A DNA stretch of 64,000 nucleotides from Sinorhizobium kostiense (GCF_017874595.1 NZ_JAGILA010000001.1:1116001-1180000), one strand, 5' to 3'. Shown: positions 8,720 through 18,764, counted from the first letter of the stretch. Translations and numbers: made by a program. Notes: generated from the sequence alone by a model not told the origin.

Positions 8720-10255
8720 TCAGTTCTCCAGCTTCGGCAGGATGCCGTCGGAGACGGCGGCAGCAAGCCGCCCGGAGGCGATGAGTACGCCTGCGGCCTT
8801 GAGGTCGTCGGCCATGTAGCGATCCTCCTCGATCGTCGGTGCCACGGCGCGCACTATTGCTGCGGCCTTCTGCAGTTCCGGGCTGGTTGTCAGCGGTGCG
8901 CGGAACTCGATGCCCTGGACCGCGGCCAGTGCCTCGATGCCGATGATCGAGAAGAGATTGTCGGTCATCTGCAGGAGACGGCGGGCGCCATGGCAGGCCA
9001 TCGATACGTGGTCTTCCTGGTTGGCGGAGGTCGGCGTCGAATCGACCGAGGCCGGATGCGAGAGCTGCTTGTTCTCCGACATCAGCGCGGCGGAGGTGAC
9101 TTCGGCGATCATCAGCCCTGAATTGAGCCCGGGTTTTTTCGCCAGGAAAGCCGGCAAGCCGTAGCTCAGCGCCGGGTCGACGAGAAGGGCGATGCGGCGC
9201 TGTGAGATCGCGCCGATCTCGCAGACCGCAAGCGCGATCTGGTCGGCGGCGAAAGCGACCGGTTCGGCGTGGAAATTGCCGCCGGAGACGACGGAATTGT
9301 CGGAAAGCACAAGCGGATTGTCGGTGACCGCATTGGCCTCGACAGTCAGCGTGGCGGCGACCGAGCGCAGGAGATCGAGGCAGGCGCCGTCGACCTGCGG
9401 CTGGCAGCGAATGCAATAGGGGTCCTGCACCCGCTCGTCGCCTTCGATGTGACTCTGTCGGATCGCGGATCCTTCGAGCAGCCGGCGAAGGGCAGCGGCC
9501 GTGTCGATCTGGCCGCGATGCCCCCGCAGCGTGTGGATATCGGGATGGAAGGGAGCCGACGACCCCATGGCCGCATCGGTCGAAAGCGCGCCGGTGATCA
9601 GGGTGGCTTGCGCCGCGCGATGGGCGCGGAAGAGACCGGCGAGCGCCAGAGCGGTCGAAACCTGGGTGCCGTTGATCAACGCCAGGCCTTCCTTGGCGGC
9701 GAAAATCACCGGCGAGAGCCCGGCTGCGCTCAGCGCTGCCGTCGCCGTCATGCGCTCGCCGCCGAAGAAGGCTTCGCCATGCCCCATCATCACGGCTGCC
9801 ATGTGGGCGAGCGGCGCGAGATCTCCCGAGGCGCCGACCGAGCCCTTTTCGGGGATCAACGGAATGACACCTTTTTCCAGCATCGCCTCGATCAGCCGGA
9901 TGACCTCGAGACGTACGCCGGAGGCGCCGCGGCCGAGCGAGATCAGCTTTAAAGCCATGATCAGCCGCACGATGTCTTCCGAGAGCGGCTGGCCGACGCC
10001 GCAGCAATGCGAAAGGATCAGGTTGCGTTGCAAGGTCGAGACATCGGCGCTGTCGATCTTGATCGAGGCGAGTTTGCCGAAGCCGGTATTGATGCCGTAG
10101 ACGGGCGCATCGCCCGCAACGATCTCGGCGATCCGCTCCGCCGCCTTGCTGATGCCGGCATCGAAGGCGGGGTCGAGGCGGGCTGGCTCGCCGGTCCAAT
10201 AGATCGTCTCCAGGTCCTTGAGCGGTACCGAACCGGGTGTCAGAACAATGGTCAT
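8720..10255 (-). CDS. hutH: Histidine ammonia-lyase
   Basis: A 511-residue histidase that removes ammonia from histidine to give urocanate. The Ala-Ser-Gly triad that forms the MIO cofactor is in [15 protein letters not shown], and [11 protein letters not shown] near residue 55 is a family signature containing the catalytic Tyr. The C-terminal half carries [13 protein letters not shown]. Its ATG overlaps the hutI stop by 4 bp, so translation is probably coupled. Cytoplasmic homotetramer in characterised homologues. Confidence 0.97.
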   Translation of the reverse strand: MTIVLTPGSVPLKDLETIYWTGEPARLDPAFDAGISKAAERIAEIVAGDAPVYGINTGFGKLASIKIDSADVSTLQRNLILSHCCGVGQPLSEDIVRLIMALKLISLGRGASGVRLEVIRLIEAMLEKGVIPLIPEKGSVGASGDLAPLAHMAAVMMGHGEAFFGGERMTATAALSAAGLSPVIFAAKEGLALINGTQVSTALALAGLFRAHRAAQATLITGALSTDAAMGSSAPFHPDIHTLRGHRGQIDTAAALRRLLEGSAIRQSHIEGDERVQDPYCIRCQPQVDGACLDLLRSVAATLTVEANAVTDNPLVLSDNSVVSGGNFHAEPVAFAADQIALAVCEIGAISQRRIALLVDPALSYGLPAFLAKKPGLNSGLMIAEVTSAALMSENKQLSHPASVDSTPTSANQEDHVSMACHGARRLLQMTDNLFSIIGIEALAAVQGIEFRAPLTTSPELQKAAAIVRAVAPTIEEDRYMADDLKAAGVLIASGRLAAAVSDGILPKLEN

Positions 10256-11499
10256 CGCGAAATCCTTTCGCCCTTGAAAATCCGCTCATGGAGGGGGTTG
10301 AAGCCGATGCGGTAGATCAATTCCGCCGGTTCATCGATGTTCCAGATCGCGAGGTCCGCCGATTTGCCCGCTTCGATCGTGCCAGTCTCGCCAAGGATGC
10401 CGAGCGCGCGCGCCGCCTCCCGCGTGACGCCTGCGAGGCATTCCTCCACCGTCAGCCGGAAGAGGGTCGCCGCCATGTTCATCGTCAAGAGCAGCGAGGT
10501 CAGCGGTGACGTACCCGGATTGCAGTCCGTGGCGATGGCGATGCGTGTGCCGGCGGCCCGCAGCGCTTCGACGGGCGGCAATTGCGTCTCGCGCAGGGTG
10601 TAAAAGGCTCCGGGAAGGAGGACGGCGACCGTACCGGCCTTTGCCATGGCGTCAGCGCCTTCGGCATCGAGATATTCGAGATGATCCGCCGAGAGCGCAT
10701 TATAGGACGCCGCGAGTCTGGCGCCGCCGAGATCGGAAAGCTGTTCGGCATGGAGCTTGACCGGCAGCCCGAGCGCCTTCGCCTCATCGAAAACACGCGC
10801 AATTTCGGCCGGCGAGAAGGCGATGCCCTCGCAAAAGCCGTCAACCGCATCGATCAAGCCTTCGGAATGCGCCTCCGCGAGACCGGGCAGGACGACCTCC
10901 TCGATGTAATCGACATTCCGCCCCTTATAAGCCGGTGGCGTGGCATGGGCCGCGAGGTAACTGGTGATGATACGTACCGGGCGGCGTTGCTCCAACTGCC
11001 GCGCCGCCCGCAGCATTTTCAGCTCCGCATCGATATTGAGGCCGTAGCCAGATTTCACCTCGATGGTGGAGGCGCCTTCGTATAGGAGCGCGTCGAGCCT
11101 CGGGAGTGCCGAATCGACCAGCTCATCGACGGAGAGGGCGTTGGTGACCTTGACGGTCGAGGCGATACCGCCGCCTGCGCGGGCGATCTCCTCGTAGGAC
11201 GCCCCTTCGAGGCGCAGTTGGAACTCCCGCGCGCGGTTGCCACCGTGGACGATATGCGTGTGGCAGTCGATCAGCGCGGGCGTCATCCAGCGGCCCTCGC
11301 AGTCGATCACTTCATCAGCCTTGGAAATTTCCGACGGCAATTCGTTCTCAACGCCGGCATAAACGATCCGGCCTTCGCGTACCGCGACGGCCCCGTTTTC
11401 GATGATGCCGAGCGGACCCAGCTCCTCGCGAAGCGAGGCAATCCGCACATTGCGCCAGAGGCTGGTTCCTTTCGCGCTGGCGATTTCGGTTTTGCTCAT
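10252..11499 (-). CDS. hutI: Imidazolonepropionase
   Basis: A 415-residue amidohydrolase that opens the imidazolone ring to give N-formimidoylglutamate. Metal and substrate motifs include [20 protein letters not shown] near residue 80, GYGLN, the HAEQLSD block near residue 250, and [10 protein letters not shown] near 325. It is the first gene of hutIHGU, with the palindromic operator at 11521-11534 only 22 bp upstream of its start. The product of this gene is the substrate of HutF, which must be encoded elsewhere. Confidence 0.96.
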   Translation of the reverse strand: MSKTEIASAKGTSLWRNVRIASLREELGPLGIIENGAVAVREGRIVYAGVENELPSEISKADEVIDCEGRWMTPALIDCHTHIVHGGNRAREFQLRLEGASYEEIARAGGGIASTVKVTNALSVDELVDSALPRLDALLYEGASTIEVKSGYGLNIDAELKMLRAARQLEQRRPVRIITSYLAAHATPPAYKGRNVDYIEEVVLPGLAEAHSEGLIDAVDGFCEGIAFSPAEIARVFDEAKALGLPVKLHAEQLSDLGGARLAASYNALSADHLEYLDAEGADAMAKAGTVAVLLPGAFYTLRETQLPPVEALRAAGTRIAIATDCNPGTSPLTSLLLTMNMAATLFRLTVEECLAGVTREAARALGILGETGTIEAGKSADLAIWNIDEPAELIYRIGFNPLHERIFKGERISR

Positions 11500-11520
11500 C
11501 CGTTGCGCTCCCTGCTAACA

Positions 11521-11534
11521 TATGTATATACATA
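11521..11534. promoter_or_regulatory. HutC-type operator
   Basis: TATGTATATACATA is a perfect 14-bp palindrome 22-35 bp upstream of hutI. GntR-family HutC repressors bind sites of the TGTATATACA kind, so this is the likely urocanate-responsive operator. No hutC gene is in the window; regulation would be in trans. Confidence 0.75.
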
Positions 11535-11617
11535 ATAGAGCCAATGGCAAGGGAAAATGGCAGGACTTTACCAGAGAGGTAACGCGGCGCGGGCTCCGAG
11601 CCAGAAAGACAGGAATG

Positions 11618-11645
11618 AAAAAAGCCCCGGCCAATGGGCCAGGGC
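11618..11645 (-). terminator. Rho-independent terminator of the phn operon
   Basis: Read on the minus strand, GCCCTGGCC and GGCCGGGGC form a GC-rich stem with a short CATT loop and one bulge, followed by six Ts. It lies ~75 bp after the phnN stop and separates the phn operon from the hut promoter. Confidence 0.8.
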
Positions 11646-11720
11646 CACGAAGCAAAGTCTGACGGGGCGCCGATTCGAGTGCCCGCCGCTGGCCGGACGC
11701 GACGGTCCCGGGCGAAAGGA

Positions 11721-12308
11721 TCACGCGGCGTGGTGGGACTTCTCGCAGCAGCGCTCCACAAGCGCGATGAACCGGTTCCCGGCAATATCGAGCCGACCGC
11801 TATTGTCGATCGCCGTTACATCCGCCTCGGTGATGATCTCCGGCGTTTGGCGCGTCAGGCGGCGCAGCACATCCTCCTCGCTTTCACGCCCGCGCTCGGC
11901 CAGACGCCTGGCGAGAACGGCGGGCTCGGCAGTGATGAGCGCCACGGTAATTGCGCCGAATGCGGCGCGAAAAGCCGGCAGGGCCGTGCGGCTGCCGTTG
12001 ACGATTGCCGTCATGCCGCTTTCGACCTTGGCGGCGATTTCACGAGGAACGCCATAGCTCAGCCCATGCGCTTGCCATGAAACGGCAAACGCCCCTTCTT
12101 GGCGCATGGCTTCGAATTCTGCTGCCGACACGCTTTCGTGCACCTCGCCGCCGGCATCCGACGGACGCGTGATCACCCGGCGGACGAAGAGGATGTCGGG
12201 CCGATGCGCGAAATGCCGGGCGGCAAAGCCCATGACGCTATCCTTGCCGGCCCCGCTCGGGCCGACGACGACGATAAGAGCTCCGCCTGATCCTTTCGCT
12301 GCCATCAT
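11721..12308 (-). CDS. phnN: Ribose 1,5-bisphosphate phosphokinase
   Basis: A 195-residue kinase with the P-loop VVVGPSGAGKDS near the N-terminus and guanylate-kinase-like organisation (FVRRVITRPSDAGGEVHESVS). It phosphorylates ribose 1,5-bisphosphate to PRPP, feeding C-P lyase products into nucleotide metabolism. ATG 12308 overlaps the phnM stop (ATGA); a second in-frame ATG at 12305 is equally possible. It is the last gene of the operon and is followed by a strong terminator. Confidence 0.92.
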   Translation of the reverse strand: MMAAKGSGGALIVVVGPSGAGKDSVMGFAARHFAHRPDILFVRRVITRPSDAGGEVHESVSAAEFEAMRQEGAFAVSWQAHGLSYGVPREIAAKVESGMTAIVNGSRTALPAFRAAFGAITVALITAEPAVLARRLAERGRESEEDVLRRLTRQTPEIITEADVTAIDNSGRLDIAGNRFIALVERCCEKSHHAA

Positions 12309-13444
12309 GCGACACGTCTCCCTTCGCGCCAGACCGAGCGTACGACCGGTATGCCTTCCCGTCGATGCACCCGCGCGATGTCGGCGCGCAGTCCAACGGC
12401 GATCCGGCCGCGGTCATCAAGGCCGACGGTGCGCGCCGGCGTTGCCGTCACCATTGCGATTGCCATCGGCAGGTCGATCGGCTCGACTTCGTCGGCGAGC
12501 ACGAACGGCGCATGGATCAGGCTGAACGGAACGTAATCCGATGACAGGACGTCGAGCACGCCGCGCTCGGCGAGGTCGCGAGCGGCGATGTTGCCGGAAT
12601 GCGACTTGCCACGCACGATGTTCGGAGCGCCCATCAGGACGCTTAAGCCGGCGCGGTGGGACGCTTCCGCCGCCTCGAAGCTCGTCGGGAACTCCGCCAG
12701 GCGGACGCCGTAGCCGATCGATTCCTCCACATGGTCGATCGTCGCGTCGTCGTGGCTTGCAACGGTGATGCCACGCTCGGCGCAGGCCTTGGCGAGTGCC
12801 GTGCGATGCGGCGCCGCATAACGGGCGGAGAGCGCCTGCTGGCGCTCGACGAAGGCGGCGAAGGCTTCGTCCGACAGGCCGCGCTTGGTCTTGTAGTAGA
12901 GGGTGTATTGCTCCATCGTCTGGAACTGGCGCTGCCCGGGCGCGTGATCCATCAGCGAGACAAGCCGAACCTGCGCATCATTGTGGAAATCCTCGTATTG
13001 ATCGAGCACGTCGGCGGTCGAGACCTCGCAACGCAGGTGGATCAGGTGGTCGGCGCGCAGTCGGCCCTCCTCCTTGGCCTGCATCAAGGCATCGGCCATG
13101 CTGCGCATCTCGCCCTTCGGAAAGCCGTTGTCCTCGTCGGTGCCCAGGCGCAGGCAATCGAACACGGTGGTGATACCGGAGGTGACGACCTGCGCGTCGT
13201 GCGCCTGGATGGCGGCGATCTTCAGCCAGCGAACGCCCGGGCGCGGCGAATAGTGGGATTCCAGATGGTCGGTGTGGAGCTCGATCAGCCCCGGCAGGAG
13301 ATAATCGCCTTCGAAGTCCTCGCCGGTGCGGCTCACCCCTTCCGAAACATCGGCAATCCTGCCGTCGCGGATCAGCACCGAACCGTCGACGATGCGGTCT
13401 TCAAGAACGATCCGGGCATTGGTCAGAACCTGTTCATTGCTCAT
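12305..13444 (-). CDS. phnM: Alkylphosphonate triphosphate diphosphatase
   Basis: A 379-residue amidohydrolase-superfamily enzyme that releases pyrophosphate from ribose 1-alkylphosphonate 5-triphosphate in the C-P lyase pathway. Motifs are LPGLIELHTDHLESHYSPRP (metal and substrate site, residues ~55-75), SLMDHAPGQRQF, SHDDAT and LSSDYVPFSL. ATG 13444 starts MSNEQVLT, one base after the upstream stop. The C-P lyase core genes phnGHIJKL are not in the window, so PhnM and PhnN must act with a core encoded elsewhere. Confidence 0.94.
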   Translation of the reverse strand: MSNEQVLTNARIVLEDRIVDGSVLIRDGRIADVSEGVSRTGEDFEGDYLLPGLIELHTDHLESHYSPRPGVRWLKIAAIQAHDAQVVTSGITTVFDCLRLGTDEDNGFPKGEMRSMADALMQAKEEGRLRADHLIHLRCEVSTADVLDQYEDFHNDAQVRLVSLMDHAPGQRQFQTMEQYTLYYKTKRGLSDEAFAAFVERQQALSARYAAPHRTALAKACAERGITVASHDDATIDHVEESIGYGVRLAEFPTSFEAAEASHRAGLSVLMGAPNIVRGKSHSGNIAARDLAERGVLDVLSSDYVPFSLIHAPFVLADEVEPIDLPMAIAMVTATPARTVGLDDRGRIAVGLRADIARVHRREGIPVVRSVWREGRRVA

Positions 13445-13445
13445 G

Positions 13446-14153
13446 TCATGCGATCTTTCGTGTGGATGTGCCGCCAAGCGGCAGCAGGGAATGAACGGTG
13501 AAGGGCGCGCCGCGGCCGGGCTCATGGAAGAGCGCGACCGTTTCGACGACAAGCGGCTTGCCGATGAAATCGGCAAAGGCGTGTTCAAGCGTCTCACGGA
13601 CAAGGCCCTGCATTTCCTCAGGGACCGGACCGGTCAGCGTCAGGTGGAACTGGAACTCCTCGAAGACATAGGGATAGCCCCAGCTGGTGAGATAGTCCCT
13701 CTGGCGCTCCGTCAGTCTCTCGGGATTGCGGCGGGCAATGTCCGTTTCCGAAAGCGGCGCCCGCAACGGTTCGAAGCGGCGGACCGCCTGCGCTGCCAAG
13801 CCGTCGAGGTCAGGACAGTCCCAGGAGGGGACGAGTGCGAAGAACGGACCGAGTTGCTGAAGTGTGATTTCTGGGACCGTGAAGGGTTCGATCTCGGCAG
13901 CGAATTCGTCGAGTGCCGCGATCAACTCGGCTTCGCTGCGGCCGGGCGCCAGCGCGAAGGGTGCCTTCAACGTGCCGTGGAATCCGTATCGGCGCGGTTC
14001 GGCCGTCAACGCCAGCTGTTGTTCCGGTGGCAGCTGGGAGGTCTCCGGCCATGCGAGGGCGCCGCCAGTGAAGGCATCCCGCCCGAGCCAATGGGAGGCT
14101 GTCACCGACAGCCGGTCATCGGCCGGCGGTGCGAAAAAGATTGCGTAGCGCAC
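13446..14153 (-). CDS. DUF1045 phosphonate-operon protein (2H phosphoesterase-like)
   Basis: A 235-residue protein of the DUF1045 family, found almost only in C-P lyase operons. It contains two H-x-S/T type motifs (YGFHGTLKAPF near residue 60 and FQFHLTLTGPVP near residue 180), the signature of 2H phosphoesterases. It may replace PhnP, the cyclic ribose-phosphate phosphodiesterase, but that is inference. The start is GTG 14153 (VRYAIFFAPP), preceded by AGCAGGACCC. Its stop is one base before phnM. Confidence 0.88.
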   Translation of the reverse strand: MRYAIFFAPPADDRLSVTASHWLGRDAFTGGALAWPETSQLPPEQQLALTAEPRRYGFHGTLKAPFALAPGRSEAELIAALDEFAAEIEPFTVPEITLQQLGPFFALVPSWDCPDLDGLAAQAVRRFEPLRAPLSETDIARRNPERLTERQRDYLTSWGYPYVFEEFQFHLTLTGPVPEEMQGLVRETLEHAFADFIGKPLVVETVALFHEPGRGAPFTVHSLLPLGGTSTRKIA

Positions 14154-14277
14154 GGGTCCTGCTTTCTTCGTCAGCGACCCGCCGCCCCGGTGGGTCGATT
14201 GTTTGGGGTGATATGCGCAGCTAGCCGATTTGCGTGACAACATCGTGATGGCATCCCGCAAAAATGCGAACGGGATA

Positions 14278-15795
14278 TCACTGTACCTTGCGTCCCATAA
14301 GCCGTGACCGGCACGCGTTGGAGATGCTGTCGAAAATGAAGACAACCATCAAGATCAAAAGCACCATATAGGCGACATTTTCCCAATCGGAATTGGTGCG
14401 CATCGCCTCCCACAGCTTCAAGCCGATGCCGCCGGCCCCGACGGCGCCGATGATCGTGGCCGAACGCGTATTGGATTCCCAGAAATAGAGCGCCTGGCTG
14501 GCAAAGACAGGCAAGACCTGCGGCAATACGCCGAAGCGCTGCACCGCGATCGGCGCCGCACCGACGGACTTCACGCCTTCGCGCTGCTTGTCGTCGATGT
14601 TTTCGAGCGCCTCGGAATAGAGTTTGCCGAGCGTGCCCGTGTCCGTGAAGAAGATCGCCGAGATGCCCGCAAGCGGACCCGGCCCGAAGGCGCGGGTGAA
14701 AAAGAGCGCCCAGATGAACATGTCCACCGAGCGCAGGAAGTCGAAGAAGCGCTTGATGGCCTGGTTGGCGATGCCGCTCGGCGTGATGTTGCGGGCGGCA
14801 AGAAAGCAGAGTGGGAAGGCCGCCAGAGATGCGAATAACGTCCCGACGAAGGCCATGACAATCGTCTGCAGGAGCTTGGTCCAGACGTCGAGATGCTGCC
14901 ACTCCGCATTGTAGAGGATGTTGTTCCACGCAAGTGCAAGATTTGAGCGGTGCGGGTCGATTCTTTCACCAAAGAGCATCAGCGACGCGACCTCGCCGTA
15001 GGACTTGCCGAAAAACGGCGAGTTGGCGTCGAAGAGGAAATTCGCCCAGCCGAAGAAGCGATTGCGGATCGAGACCTCGTCACCCTCCACCTCCGCCCAG
15101 CCGGTGAGGCCAAAGGACAAGATGATCTTTTCGCCCGGTCGTTTCTGCGTCGCCCATTGGGGTAGGGGGCCTAGCGGCGTGACGGCGGCGCCGCCGTCGA
15201 CCGTCATCCTGAAAGTCTCGCCGGCGTGGCTTGCCGTTACCAGCTTGTCGGCGACTTCGATCCGCGTCAATCGGTCATAGATGACAACGGCGCGCGTCAC
15301 GATCTCTTCCGTGCGGCTTTGGTTCAGGGTCGGCCGCGGCGCCGGTTCTGCCGTTTTGCCGAGCGCTGCTCGCGGCGCCATGAAGCTGAAGGAGGAATTC
15401 GCCTTCGGCTTCTCGACCTTGTCCGCCGCCGGCAGCTCGATTGTCCGGGTGACGGTATGCCTTTCGAGCGAGACCCATTTCGGAGCCGGATTCTTGCCCA
15501 GCGGCGAATTGCGCTGATACGAAACGCTCATCGCGCCATCGGGGGCAATTTCGATATCGGGCCGGATTTCGTAGGAGACCCAGTCGGCAAGATAAGTGCC
15601 GGCGATGCCCCAATTGGCGGTGGCAAGCACGTGGCCGATCGAGAAAAACCACCAACTGAACACGAGATAGGCCACCACACCGATGCCGATCAGAAGTGGC
15701 TTCAACCGCTTCTCGGAGGAGGACCTCAGAAGATGCGGGTGGCGGGCCGCGATCGCTTCCATTTCGAGGACGCTGGGCTTTGTCGAGGCGATCAT
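14278..15795 (-). CDS. phnE: Phosphonate/phosphate ABC transporter permease, long form
   Basis: A 505-residue PhnE-type permease (PhoT in S. meliloti usage). The first membrane segment is at ~35-55 and the C-terminal ~240 residues hold the transport domain, with the coupling block GAVGAGGIGLKLWEAM near residue 450. Between them lies a ~200-residue soluble region (~60-270), probably periplasmic, absent from short PhnE proteins. It pairs with the 320-residue permease encoded 12 bp upstream, giving a heterodimer fed by PhnD and powered by PhnC. Confidence 0.92.
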   Translation of the reverse strand: MIASTKPSVLEMEAIAARHPHLLRSSSEKRLKPLLIGIGVVAYLVFSWWFFSIGHVLATANWGIAGTYLADWVSYEIRPDIEIAPDGAMSVSYQRNSPLGKNPAPKWVSLERHTVTRTIELPAADKVEKPKANSSFSFMAPRAALGKTAEPAPRPTLNQSRTEEIVTRAVVIYDRLTRIEVADKLVTASHAGETFRMTVDGGAAVTPLGPLPQWATQKRPGEKIILSFGLTGWAEVEGDEVSIRNRFFGWANFLFDANSPFFGKSYGEVASLMLFGERIDPHRSNLALAWNNILYNAEWQHLDVWTKLLQTIVMAFVGTLFASLAAFPLCFLAARNITPSGIANQAIKRFFDFLRSVDMFIWALFFTRAFGPGPLAGISAIFFTDTGTLGKLYSEALENIDDKQREGVKSVGAAPIAVQRFGVLPQVLPVFASQALYFWESNTRSATIIGAVGAGGIGLKLWEAMRTNSDWENVAYMVLLILMVVFIFDSISNACRSRLMGRKVQ

Positions 15796-15807
15796 GATCC
15801 GCTCCTC

Positions 15808-16770
15808 TTACCGGTCAAACGCAAAGGCCTGATCGCCGGCGAGGCGGCGACGCAGCCAGGCGGAAAACTGGTCGACGGCGATGATCGTCGTTAAGAGCAG
15901 CATGACGATCGCCAGCGTTTTCGCTGGATGGTTCTGGCCGATCGACAGGCGCAAAAGTTCGCCGATGCCGCCACCGCCGACTGCCCCGATAATCGTCGAG
16001 GCACGCACGTTGATCTCGAGGCGCAGCAGGAAATAGCTGGTGAAATTCGGCAGGACCTGCGGAACGATGCCGAACCAGACGCGCTCGAGCCAGTTGCCAC
16101 CGACGGCACGCAGGCCCTCCTCGGGCTTCATGTCGGCATTCTCGACCACCTCGAAGAACATCTTGCCCAGCGCTCCGATCGTATGGATCGAAACGGCAGC
16201 GATCGCGGGGATCGGGCCGAGCGACAGGATCGCCAGGAAAAAGCCGGCGATCACCACCTCAGGAAAGGCGCGCAGCACTTCCATCATCCGCCGCGCGGCT
16301 CCGCGGATCCACGGATTGGGCATGAGATTGCGCGCGGCGACAAAGCACAGAATGAAGCCGAAGAAGGCGCCGATCGCGGTCGAAAAGATGGCGATATTCA
16401 CCGTCTCCAGCATCTTGTGGAAATATTCCGGCACATAAATGCCATCGGTCAGATACAGCCGCCCATCCGGGTAATTGTATTTGAAGCTGCCGTCATTATA
16501 GGGTGAGGGCAGATCGAAGAGGGCGCGCGGGATCTCCATCAGTTCGCGTGGCATCAGGTCGCCGAAGAAGTCGAAGAGATGCGGCAGGCGATCGAAGAAC
16601 TTCCCGGCATTCGACGCGTTGGCAAACCAGAGTGATGCAAAGAGCGTGAATGCAAGCAGCGCGACACCGAGCGCGGTGTACATGCGCCGCCGGGCACTGA
16701 GCTCTTGCCAGTGACGCTCGACGAGTGCGCCGCTCTCGCTCAACGGCTTGGACAGCATGGAAGTGGCCAT
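15808..16770 (-). CDS. phnE: Phosphonate/phosphate ABC transporter permease, short form
   Basis: A 320-residue PhnE permease (PhoE equivalent). It has a first membrane segment at ~35-55, a 60-residue loop, and the transport domain with ETVNIAIFSTAIGAFFGF and the coupling motif GAVGGGGIGELLRLSIGQ near residue 265. ATG 16770 (MATSMLSK) follows a GGAA site; an upstream in-frame ATG at 16809 would add 13 residues. It lies between phnD and the long permease. Confidence 0.92.
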   Translation of the reverse strand: MATSMLSKPLSESGALVERHWQELSARRRMYTALGVALLAFTLFASLWFANASNAGKFFDRLPHLFDFFGDLMPRELMEIPRALFDLPSPYNDGSFKYNYPDGRLYLTDGIYVPEYFHKMLETVNIAIFSTAIGAFFGFILCFVAARNLMPNPWIRGAARRMMEVLRAFPEVVIAGFFLAILSLGPIPAIAAVSIHTIGALGKMFFEVVENADMKPEEGLRAVGGNWLERVWFGIVPQVLPNFTSYFLLRLEINVRASTIIGAVGGGGIGELLRLSIGQNHPAKTLAIVMLLLTTIIAVDQFSAWLRRRLAGDQAFAFDR

Positions 16771-16940
16771 CGGAATTCCGGCGGGACCGGCCTCTCTGAG
16801 CATCGGCAATCAGGCGAGACAGCCCGGACTCGCGCGAATGCGGCAAATCAATAGATGTGGCGGTGACGCAAATGGCAGCGCCGCCATGCGAGCGAACGCC
16901 GGCTGCGGCAGCAGCCGGCGTCAGGACGTTCAAATGACGA

Positions 16941-17846
16941 TCAGCCGCCGATCGTGGCCTTGCGGGCGTCGATGATCGGCTTATAGAAGTCGCTGTTGAC
17001 TTCGACGTAGCCTGTGAAGTCACCGCCCTGGATGGCGGAGAAGCAGGCGGCGTCGGTCTTCGGCAGGTCCATCATGAACTGCTTGAACTTCGCCTTCATG
17101 TCGTCGTTCATCGAGGAGCGGACGACGACCGGGCCGTTCGGGATCAGCGGCGAACGCCAGAGTTCGACCAACTCGTTCATGTCGAGAATGCCCTTCTCGA
17201 CCATCTTGTGCAGATTGCCCGAGGTGTAGCCGTCCTTGAATTCGCCAACGCCGGAGCCGAAGGTCGTGCCGGCGTCGAAGTTGCCCTTCAGGACTTCTAG
17301 CACGAGGTTCTCGTGGCCGCCGCCGAAGCCGGATTCTCCAAAGAATTCCTTGACCGGTGCGCCGATGGCTTCCGGCAGGGTGACGAGCGGAACGAGGTAG
17401 CCAGAGGTCGAGTCCGGGTCGGCGAAGCCGAGCTTCTTGCCCTTGAGGTCCTCGAGCTTGGTGATGCCGGAGTCCTTGCGGGCGACCATGATCGAATGGT
17501 AGCCGGTCGAACCGTCGGTCTGGACGGTTGTCAGGATCGGCTCGACCGCGTTGGCATTGGCGAGATAGATCTTGGCGTAGCCGGAAGCTCCGAGCTCAGC
17601 ATAGTCGAGCGTGCCGCCGAGCAGGCCCTGGATGACGCCGTCATAGTCGGCCGCCGGAAAAAGCGAGACCTTTTCGACGCCAATGGCCGCGGGAAGCTTG
17701 TCGACGAGGCATTGAAAGTTGCGCAGGCGGTCGGCTTCGTTTTCGCCGCCGAGGATGCCGATACGGAATTCCTTGAGATCTTCGGCCTGGGCATGGCCGA
17801 TAAGGGCAAGAAGCGCAACGGCGCCGAGAAGGGATTTCTTCAACAT
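16941..17846 (-). CDS. phnD: Phosphonate/phosphate ABC transporter substrate-binding protein
   Basis: A 301-residue periplasmic protein with a Sec signal peptide (LLGAVALLALIGHAQA, cleavage after about residue 21). The mature part follows the PhnD pattern: RIGILGGENEADRL, TDGSTGYHSIMVARKDSG, and GFADPDSTSGYLVP, which binds the phosphonyl or phosphate group. In S. meliloti the equivalent PhoD serves high-affinity Pi uptake as well as phosphonates. GGGAG precedes the ATG; it follows phnC by ~75 bp. Confidence 0.94.
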   Translation of the reverse strand: MLKKSLLGAVALLALIGHAQAEDLKEFRIGILGGENEADRLRNFQCLVDKLPAAIGVEKVSLFPAADYDGVIQGLLGGTLDYAELGASGYAKIYLANANAVEPILTTVQTDGSTGYHSIMVARKDSGITKLEDLKGKKLGFADPDSTSGYLVPLVTLPEAIGAPVKEFFGESGFGGGHENLVLEVLKGNFDAGTTFGSGVGEFKDGYTSGNLHKMVEKGILDMNELVELWRSPLIPNGPVVVRSSMNDDMKAKFKQFMMDLPKTDAACFSAIQGGDFTGYVEVNSDFYKPIIDARKATIGG

Positions 17847-17921
17847 GAGGTTCGTCTCCCGTTTTTGCGAATGTGCAGAGATTTGGGCGCCCTTGACGCG
17901 GGCATTCGATCGCGGCGGGCC

Positions 17922-18764
17922 TCAGAGGCCGGCCAGTGCCAGCGGCTTCAAGCTGGCCGATGCCGTTTGTTCCTGCGGAACGGCCGCGGGAATGTTGATG
18001 GTTGTCGAGGTCATCGATTCCTCGATGGCGGTGTCGGCGCCGTAGATCTCGGCAACGGCGGCGGCCGTCAGGTTCTTCGGTTGGCCGTCGAAGACGACGC
18101 GGCCATGGGCCATGCCGATGATGCGCTCGCAATAGTTGCGTGCCGTATCGAGCGTATGCAGATTGGTGATGACCGTTATGCCGTCGCGTTCGTTGATGTC
18201 GCGCAGCGCGTCCATGACGATCTTGGCGTTGAGCGGATCGAGCGACGCGATCGGCTCATCCGCGAGCAGCACCTTCGGCTGCTGCATCAGGGCGCGGGCG
18301 ATCGCGACGCGCTGCTGCTGACCGCCGGAAAGCGTGCCGGCAAGCTGCAGCGCCGTCTGTTCGATACCGAGCCGCTCGAGCGCACCGACCGCCATGATCC
18401 GCTCCTCGCGGCTGAACATGTTGAGGACGCTCGAAATCGTAGAGCGGTGATTGAGCCGGCCGAGCAGCACGTTGGTGAGCACGTCGAGCCGCGGCACGAG
18501 GTTGAACTGCTGGAAGATCATGGCGCAATCGCGTTGCCAGTTGCGCAATGCCGCGCCCTTCAGCGACGAGACCTTCACGCCGGAAAATTCGATCTCGCCC
18601 GAAGAGGGATCGACAAGGCGGTTGATCATGCGCAGAAGCGTCGATTTGCCGGCGCCGGAGCGGCCGATGATGCCGACCATTTGTCCCGGAGGGATGTCGA
18701 ACGTCACCGAACTGACCGCGGTCTTCTTGCCGAACTGACGGGTCACATCCCTCAGGTGAAACAT
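17922..18764 (-). CDS. phnC: Phosphonate/phosphate ABC transporter ATPase
   Basis: A 280-residue ATP-binding subunit: Walker A GRSGAGKS near residue 35, Q-loop FQQFNLV, signature LSGGQQQR, Walker B VLLADEP and H-loop TNLHT. A ~35-residue Thr/Ala/Pro-rich tail follows the usual PhnC end. ATG 18764 ([12 protein letters not shown]) has AGAGGA upstream; the longer upstream frame runs into the promoter region. It is the first gene of phnCDEE-DUF1045-phnMN. Phosphate control by PhoB is expected. Confidence 0.95.
   Translation of the reverse strand: MFHLRDVTRQFGKKTAVSSVTFDIPPGQMVGIIGRSGAGKSTLLRMINRLVDPSSGEIEFSGVKVSSLKGAALRNWQRDCAMIFQQFNLVPRLDVLTNVLLGRLNHRSTISSVLNMFSREERIMAVGALERLGIEQTALQLAGTLSGGQQQRVAIARALMQQPKVLLADEPIASLDPLNAKIVMDALRDINERDGITVITNLHTLDTARNYCERIIGMAHGRVVFDGQPKNLTAAAVAEIYGADTAIEESMTSTTINIPAAVPQEQTASASLKPLALAGL

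Noticed and set aside
15226-15894. Plus-strand open frames opposite phnE and other minus-strand genes (for example 17313-18794, 53524-55086)
   Set aside because: They mirror the codon pattern of real genes on the other strand, are Arg/Asp/Gly rich, and lack ribosome sites; typical high-GC antisense frames.
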